Positions 6,755 to 10,382 of a stretch of DNA of 10,382 nt are shown here, piece by piece. The stretch is from positions 1 to 10,382 of the forward strand of contig WQXR01000041.1 in the NCBI GenBank assembly GCA_009784745.1, in the 5' to 3' direction. The DNA is from Methanomassiliicoccaceae archaeon. GTDB lineage: Archaea > Thermoplasmatota > Thermoplasmata > Methanomassiliicoccales > Methanomethylophilaceae. Positions within the stretch are counted from its first letter, which is position 1; every line of letters starts with the position of its first letter. The position numbers and the translations under genes were made by a program. The notes under the pieces are model-generated. The model was not told the origin of the DNA, did not search any database, and worked only from the letters and a program-made list of their open reading frames with translations.

Positions 6755-6935
6755 TGTCTGTCTGCACATCTGTTATGTCCGGATGAAATGAGGGGGTCGA
6801 TCGTAGATCCATAATATCATCAAAGATAAAATATCCGTTGCCCGCAGATCATCATGGCCATAGACGACCGATAGCACGGGGCTTATCTGGATGTCAAACA
6901 GATATGGTCTAAATATATGATCCTGGTCATCGGAA
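6636..6935. other. Gene-poor stretch between convergent units
   Basis: Apart from the doubtful 40-codon frame above, no convincing gene, tRNA or terminator is visible. A TATA-like ATATAAAAA lies at 6718-6726 on the plus strand, with only a 10-codon frame after it. On the minus strand a frame of about 55 codons without stop extends past the end of the flavin-protein gene to about 6783; it looks like chance or a remnant. Two segments, 6688-6707 and 6877-6896, match at 15 of 20 bases, a weak hint of repeated or decayed sequence. Confidence 0.5.
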
Positions 6936-7379
6936 TTATTCGATGACAAACTCCTGCGACGAGAAATTCGAATAATAACGTCCTGATGATGCGGTGAATC
7001 TTAGAACGCAATAATCTGGATCGGTCACACCTTCTTTGTAGTACATCGTGTCGCCTTCCCTCCATATAAGTTCTTTTGATGCCGCATCGGTAAGAACTTC
7101 CATCGTTCCGCGGAGCATCACACCCGTGTAGAATCTGTTGTCAAAGAAGTAGATGCTTGCCTTTGCATCCCTTGAATATTGCTGAACTCTCATCGAAGAT
7201 GTGTTCGTTGTGAAATAAAATTCTTTTATTCCGTTACGGACCCTCGGCGCGAACATTGCTTTCATATTGGGAAATCCGTTCTCATCGACGGAGGCGATGA
7301 ATCCTGTCCTCTGCTTGTCAATAAAATTGCCAATCGTCTTTTCAGGGTCACGCATCATATCTCTCAGATGGACGTACAC
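6936..7379 (-). CDS. Pyridoxamine 5'-phosphate oxidase-like flavin-binding split-barrel protein
   Basis: This 147-residue protein fits the small FMN (or F420/heme)-binding split-barrel family often labelled general stress protein 26 or PNPOx-like. Typical segments are RTGFIASVDENGFPNMKAMF (24-43), the flavin-site strand KEFYFTTNTSSMR (52-64), the central YFFDNRFYTGVMLRGTMEV (77-95) and the closing YYSNFSSQEFVIE (135-147). It probably binds a flavin and acts in redox metabolism; the substrate is unknown, and a true pyridoxamine phosphate oxidase would be longer. The frame as given starts with GTG at 7379, close to the start expected from a weak TATA-like TTATTA on the minus strand (7411-7416). 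The ATG pair at 7358/7355 is an alternative. It is divergent from psmB, with 173 bases between them, and stands alone. Confidence 0.82.
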   Translation of the reverse strand: MYVHLRDMMRDPEKTIGNFIDKQRTGFIASVDENGFPNMKAMFAPRVRNGIKEFYFTTNTSSMRVQQYSRDAKASIYFFDNRFYTGVMLRGTMEVLTDAASKELIWREGDTMYYKEGVTDPDYCVLRFTASSGRYYSNFSSQEFVIE

Positions 7380-7463
7380 GATATTAACACCTATGGATGG
7401 TCACACATCATAATAACGGGTGGCGCACCTATTGCCGGCGGAAGCGGGTATTTTTAAGAAACT

Positions 7464-7471
7464 TTTATAAA
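7464..7471 (+). promoter_or_regulatory. TATA box of the psmB-fttA operon
   Basis: The sequence TTTATAAA is preceded by a purine-rich BRE-like AAGAAAC, a strong archaeal promoter. It predicts a start near 7494 and so a leader of nearly 60 bases. A second TATA-like AGTATAAAG at 7479-7487 could shift the start downstream. Confidence 0.6.
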
Positions 7472-7552
7472 CGATAGCAGTATAAAGGAGTTATCAGAGA
7501 GCATAAGACTGTTCTCCTTTTCCGTAATAATCATTTTGGAGCGGATCTGAAG

Positions 7553-8185
7553 ATGAGTGTTGAAACTTTAAAGACCGGTACGACGACCGTAGGGATAAAG
7601 ACGAAGGACGGAGTGATACTCGCGTCCGAGAGAAGGGCCACAATGGGTAACATAATTGCACATTCGCATGTGCAAAAGGTATTCGCAATATCGGATAACA
7701 TCGGAATGACCATTGCGGGATTAGTGGGAGATGCTCAGCTGATGGTCAGGTTCCTTCAGAGCGAGGTCGCGTTATATTCGATGAAACGCGGCGCACCGAT
7801 GACCGTCGGTGCGGCGGCAACGCTTGTTGCCAATGTCATACGCCAAGGATTTTACTTGGGATTGATAGTGGGCGGATATGATGCGAAAGGCGGTCACATA
7901 TACAGCATAGACGGCGCCGGAGGATGCATCGAAGATAATTACGTCTCCGTCGGTTCCGGTTCATTGTTTGCGTTAGGTGTTCTCGAAGGAAAGTACAAAG
8001 AAGGCATGACCGAAGAAGAAGGCATTGATCTGGCAATATCTGCGCTGAACTCCGCGATAAGGAGAGATTCCGCAAGCGGCGACGGTATGCTCATTTCCGT
8101 GATAAACAAGAAAGGCACGAAAGAGTTGTCCGAGGACGCGATAAGAGTGCGCGCAGCGGAACTGGGATTCAGATATCCCAATTAA
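7553..8185 (+). CDS. psmB: Proteasome beta subunit, catalytic (20S core)
   Basis: This is the catalytic subunit of the archaeal 20S proteasome, an N-terminal threonine hydrolase that degrades unfolded or tagged proteins in the cytoplasm within the four-ring core made with PsmA. The 210-residue precursor has a 9-residue propeptide (MSVETLKTG) cleaved before the nucleophile, Thr10 of the precursor. Counting from that Thr1, Glu17 (in ASERRATM) and Lys33 (in HVQKVF) are present. The conserved GSGS, YVSVGSGSLFALGVLE and RRDSASGDG segments complete the site. It matches the Thermoplasma beta subunit closely in length and motifs. It has its own promoter and is followed 27 bases later by fttA, the same order of neighbours as in Methanocaldococcus (MJ1237/MJ1236). 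No alpha subunit or PAN gene is in the window. A GGAG lies 11 bases before the ATG, rather far for a Shine-Dalgarno. Confidence 0.97.
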   Translation: MSVETLKTGTTTVGIKTKDGVILASERRATMGNIIAHSHVQKVFAISDNIGMTIAGLVGDAQLMVRFLQSEVALYSMKRGAPMTVGAAATLVANVIRQGFYLGLIVGGYDAKGGHIYSIDGAGGCIEDNYVSVGSGSLFALGVLEGKYKEGMTEEEGIDLAISALNSAIRRDSASGDGMLISVINKKGTKELSEDAIRVRAAELGFRYPN

Positions 8186-8212
8186 ACTCATTACAAAATA
8201 TCTGTGGTCATT

Positions 8213-10117
8213 ATGAATGCTGACAAATTATTCGATAACTTAAGAGAAGAGATACGCCGTCTGATACCTTCAGATCTGAAGATATCAGCAATAGAATTCG
8301 AGGGCCCTCTTGTTGTCATTTACACTAAAGAATTTGAAAAATTCTCATCCGATGCAAATCTTGTAAAGGTATTGGCACAGGGATTGAGGAAACGCGTTGT
8401 TATACGTCCGGATCCGTCAGTGCTTGCGGATTCCAACGAAGTTGAGGAAAAGATCAGAAAGATGGTGCCGGAGGAAGCGGAGATATCTGACATATTCTTT
8501 GAATTCGAAACAGGCGAAGCAACAATAGAAGCATTATCGCCGGGTGTGGTGATAGGACGCCACGGCTCTCTGCTGAACGATCTCAAGAAAGAGACAGGAT
8601 GGAATGTCAAAGTGGTGAGAGCACCTCCGATCCCGTCAAAAACGGTATCGGATGTGAGAGGTTATCTTCGATTGAATCGTGATGACCGCAGCGACATGCT
8701 CAAACGCGTCGGACGTAAGATCGCACGTTCCGTCATCGAGGGAGATGCATGGGTGCGGATGACCGCATTGGGCGGATTCAGACAGGTCGGGAGATCTGCA
8801 ACGCTGTTACAGACGAGAAGCAGCAAGGTGCTGATCGATTGCGGTATCGATCCAGGTAACGATTCCGTTCCGTACTTCAGCGTTCCGGAGATACAGCCGC
8901 TGAAGGATCTTGATGCTGTTGTCATAACACATGCGCACATGGATCACTGCGGTATCCTTCCGGTGTTATACAAATACGGTTACGAAGGTCCCGTTTACTG
9001 TACGCCGCCGACACGCGATCTGATGGCGATGCTTCAATTGGATTACATAAAATTAACATTCGGCGAAGCGAAGAAAGCACCATACGAAGCGTCGCATGTA
9101 AGGCAGGAGATACTGCATACGATACCGTTGAGGTATAATGAGACAACTGATATCTCGCCTGACGTAAGATTGACATTCCAGAACGCCGGCCATATACTCG
9201 GGTCGGCGATAGCGCATTTCCATATCGGTGACGGATTGCATAACGTAGCATTCACCGGCGACACAAAATATGAAAGATCGTGGTTATTCAACGCCGCCAA
9301 CAATCGATTCCCGAGATTGGAAACGTTGGTCATCGAATCAACATACGGCGGTCATTCCGATATTCAGCCAAGCAGGATGGATGCCGCCAATGAATTGACG
9401 AACCTATTGTCGCAAGCCGTTGAGAACAACGGAAAAGTGCTCATACCCGTGTTCGCAGTAGGACGTTCGCAGGAAGTTATGCTTGTCATCGAAGAAATGA
9501 TGCGCACAGGCCGCATGCCCACTGTTCCCGTGTATCTTGACGGAATGATATGGGAAGCGACCGCCGTTCATACGGCGTATCCGGAATATCTCAACAGTCA
9601 GTTAAGAACGCAGATATTCCAGCAGAATGAGAATCCGTTCTTGTCGCCGGTGTTCAGACGTGTTGAGACGTCGGCAATGAGAGAGGAAATAACTCATTCA
9701 ACAGATCCGTGTATCGTATTGGCGACAAGCGGTATGATGTCCGGCGGACCGGTGATGGAATACTTCCGCGAATGGTGTGACGATCCTAAGAACTGGCTGA
9801 TATTCGTTGGTTATCAATCCGAAGGAAGTGTAGGCCGCACGATACAGAAAGGACGTTCCGATATCACGTTATACGATCGCGGTAACTCGATAAATCTGGA
9901 AGTAAAGATAAATCGCGAGACTATAGACGGCTTTTCAGGTCATTCCGATCGAAAACAAATGATGAATTACATTGCATCGCTTGATCCTAAACCTGATAAG
10001 ATAGTCATCGGACACGGCGAGGATCGTAAGTGCACGGATCTCGCGTCATCCATATACAAAAGGTTCGGCATCGAGACGAAGGCGCCGCTGAACCTTGAAA
10101 CGATAAGATTGAAATGA
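8213..10117 (+). CDS. fttA: aCPSF1/FttA: KH-domain beta-CASP ribonuclease, transcription termination factor
   Basis: This is the archaeal homologue of eukaryotic CPSF73. It cleaves RNA 3' ends and, acting with RNA polymerase and Spt4/5, terminates transcription genome-wide. From the ATG at 8213 it has 634 residues, full family length. Two N-terminal KH-like domains (about 1-70 and 71-145; a GRHG-type loop at 115-118) precede a metallo-beta-lactamase fold with the zinc motif HAHMDH (240-245), GHILGSA (326-332) and FTGD (347-350). The beta-CASP region contains VFAVGRSQE (413-421) and LATSGMMSGGP (503-513), and the fold closes with GFSGHSD (573-579) and IGHGE (599-603). All metal ligands expected for activity are present. 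An in-frame GTG at 8204 is an alternative start; no clear Shine-Dalgarno separates the two. It sits 27 bases after psmB with no promoter visible between them, so the pair is probably cotranscribed. Confidence 0.95.
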   Translation: MNADKLFDNLREEIRRLIPSDLKISAIEFEGPLVVIYTKEFEKFSSDANLVKVLAQGLRKRVVIRPDPSVLADSNEVEEKIRKMVPEEAEISDIFFEFETGEATIEALSPGVVIGRHGSLLNDLKKETGWNVKVVRAPPIPSKTVSDVRGYLRLNRDDRSDMLKRVGRKIARSVIEGDAWVRMTALGGFRQVGRSATLLQTRSSKVLIDCGIDPGNDSVPYFSVPEIQPLKDLDAVVITHAHMDHCGILPVLYKYGYEGPVYCTPPTRDLMAMLQLDYIKLTFGEAKKAPYEASHVRQEILHTIPLRYNETTDISPDVRLTFQNAGHILGSAIAHFHIGDGLHNVAFTGDTKYERSWLFNAANNRFPRLETLVIESTYGGHSDIQPSRMDAANELTNLLSQAVENNGKVLIPVFAVGRSQEVMLVIEEMMRTGRMPTVPVYLDGMIWEATAVHTAYPEYLNSQLRTQIFQQNENPFLSPVFRRVETSAMREEITHSTDPCIVLATSGMMSGGPVMEYFREWCDDPKNWLIFVGYQSEGSVGRTIQKGRSDITLYDRGNSINLEVKINRETIDGFSGHSDRKQMMNYIASLDPKPDKIVIGHGEDRKCTDLASSIYKRFGIETKAPLNLETIRLK

Positions 10118-10118
10118 A

Positions 10119-10142
10119 TTTCCATTCGATTTGAAATGGAAA
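10119..10142 (+). terminator. Hairpin after fttA
   Basis: An 8-bp perfect stem (TTTCCATT 10119-10126 with AATGGAAA 10135-10142) and 8-base loop begin just after the fttA stop codon. It is not followed by a T-run on the plus strand, so it is a weak terminator candidate and might instead protect the 3' end. Confidence 0.35.
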
Positions 10143-10169
10143 AAAAATGAACGGTGCGGAAGCACCGTT
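10140..10169 (-). terminator. Intrinsic-type terminator of the rubrerythrin gene
   Basis: Read on the minus strand, an 8-bp perfect stem (AACGGTGC with GCACCGTT, at 10162-10169 and 10150-10157) closed by a TTCC tetraloop overlaps the rubrerythrin stop codon. After two further bases it is followed by a run of eight T (10147-10140). Oligo-T tracts terminate archaeal RNA polymerase, so this is a convincing terminator. Confidence 0.7.
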
Positions 10170-10382
10170 AATAGTTTTCAGCTTTTATTTCGAAGTACGC
10201 CTGCGGATGCGCACATACGGGACACTCGCCAGGTGCAATTTTGCCTATATGTATATGACCGCAGTTGCGGCATTTCCATATGACGGTGTCACCTTTCTTG
10301 TATATTGCTCCGCTTTCGAGATTCTTCAGAAGTTTAAGGTATCTCGCCTCATGTTCCTTCTCGACCTCAGCGACACCTTCGA
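10168..10382 (-). CDS. rbr: Rubrerythrin, C-terminal part (gene continues beyond the window)
   Basis: The visible 70 codons encode the end of a rubrerythrin, a cytoplasmic non-heme iron peroxidase that reduces hydrogen peroxide in anaerobes. The fragment begins EGVAEVEKEHEARY, which supplies the last E-x-x-H ligand motif of the diiron four-helix bundle. It ends with the rubredoxin-like Fe(Cys)4 domain: CRNCG and CPVCAHPQAYFE, at fragment residues 37-41 and 53-64. All four rubredoxin cysteines are present and the C-terminus is normal. The N-terminal two-thirds and the promoter lie outside the window. The gene converges on fttA and carries its own terminator. Confidence 0.93.
   Translation of the reverse strand, partial: EGVAEVEKEHEARYLKLLKNLESGAIYKKGDTVIWKCRNCGHIHIGKIAPGECPVCAHPQAYFEIKAENY

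Noticed and set aside
7419..7429. Short palindrome GGTGGCGCACC between the flavin-protein gene and psmB
   Set aside because: It has only 4-bp arms and no second copy seen in the window, so it is not distinguishable from chance.
1..10382. CRISPR array, insertion sequence or tRNA
   Set aside because: No regularly spaced direct repeats, transposase-like frame or cloverleaf was seen on either strand.

Overview
This window looks archaeal and most likely comes from the Thermoplasmata, plausibly a Methanomassiliicoccales-type methanogen. That placement is an inference. It rests on an archaeal 20S proteasome beta subunit very close to the Thermoplasma type, an aCPSF1/FttA termination ribonuclease directly behind it, an archaeal VirB11/TadA-like ATPase with a two-domain FlaJ/TadC-like membrane partner, TATA-box promoters with short or absent leaders, and moderate G+C. 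No methanogenesis gene is present to fix the lineage.

Layout. Positions 1-127 look like a promoter and structured leader on the minus strand: an operator-like element, a TATA box, a GC-rich hairpin and a near-perfect Shine-Dalgarno sequence at the very edge, for a gene lying mostly outside the window. The alternative reading is the 3' end and trailer of a 16S rRNA gene on the plus strand. Positions 128-2020 (-) encode a long U32-family protein, probably an RNA-modifying hydroxylase rather than a peptidase. Divergent from it, 2129-6635 (+) is a tight operon: a small protein with four CxxC motifs, a secretion/pilus ATPase, a nine-helix membrane platform protein and a DUF3800-like protein. Positions 6636-6935 hold no convincing gene. 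Positions 6936-7379 (-) encode a flavin-binding split-barrel protein. Divergent from it, psmB (7553-8185) and fttA (8213-10117) form an apparent operon. The window ends with the C-terminal third of a rubrerythrin gene on the minus strand (10168-10382); the two convergent genes are separated by a pair of hairpins.

Working together. The 2129-6635 operon supplies the motor and membrane platform of a type IV pilus or secretion-like machine, but neither a pilin nor a prepilin peptidase is in the window. psmB and fttA pair protein turnover with transcription termination and RNA 3'-end processing, an arrangement known in other archaea. The flavin split-barrel protein and rubrerythrin fit redox or oxidative-stress functions.

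The least expected signal is a 22-bp near-palindromic element (21/22 identical) followed at the same 6-bp spacing by an identical TATA-containing 9-mer. It occurs once upstream of the pilus/secretion operon and once, in inverted orientation, immediately downstream of the U32 gene and pointing off the left edge. This suggests that the operon and the gene to the left belong to one regulon.
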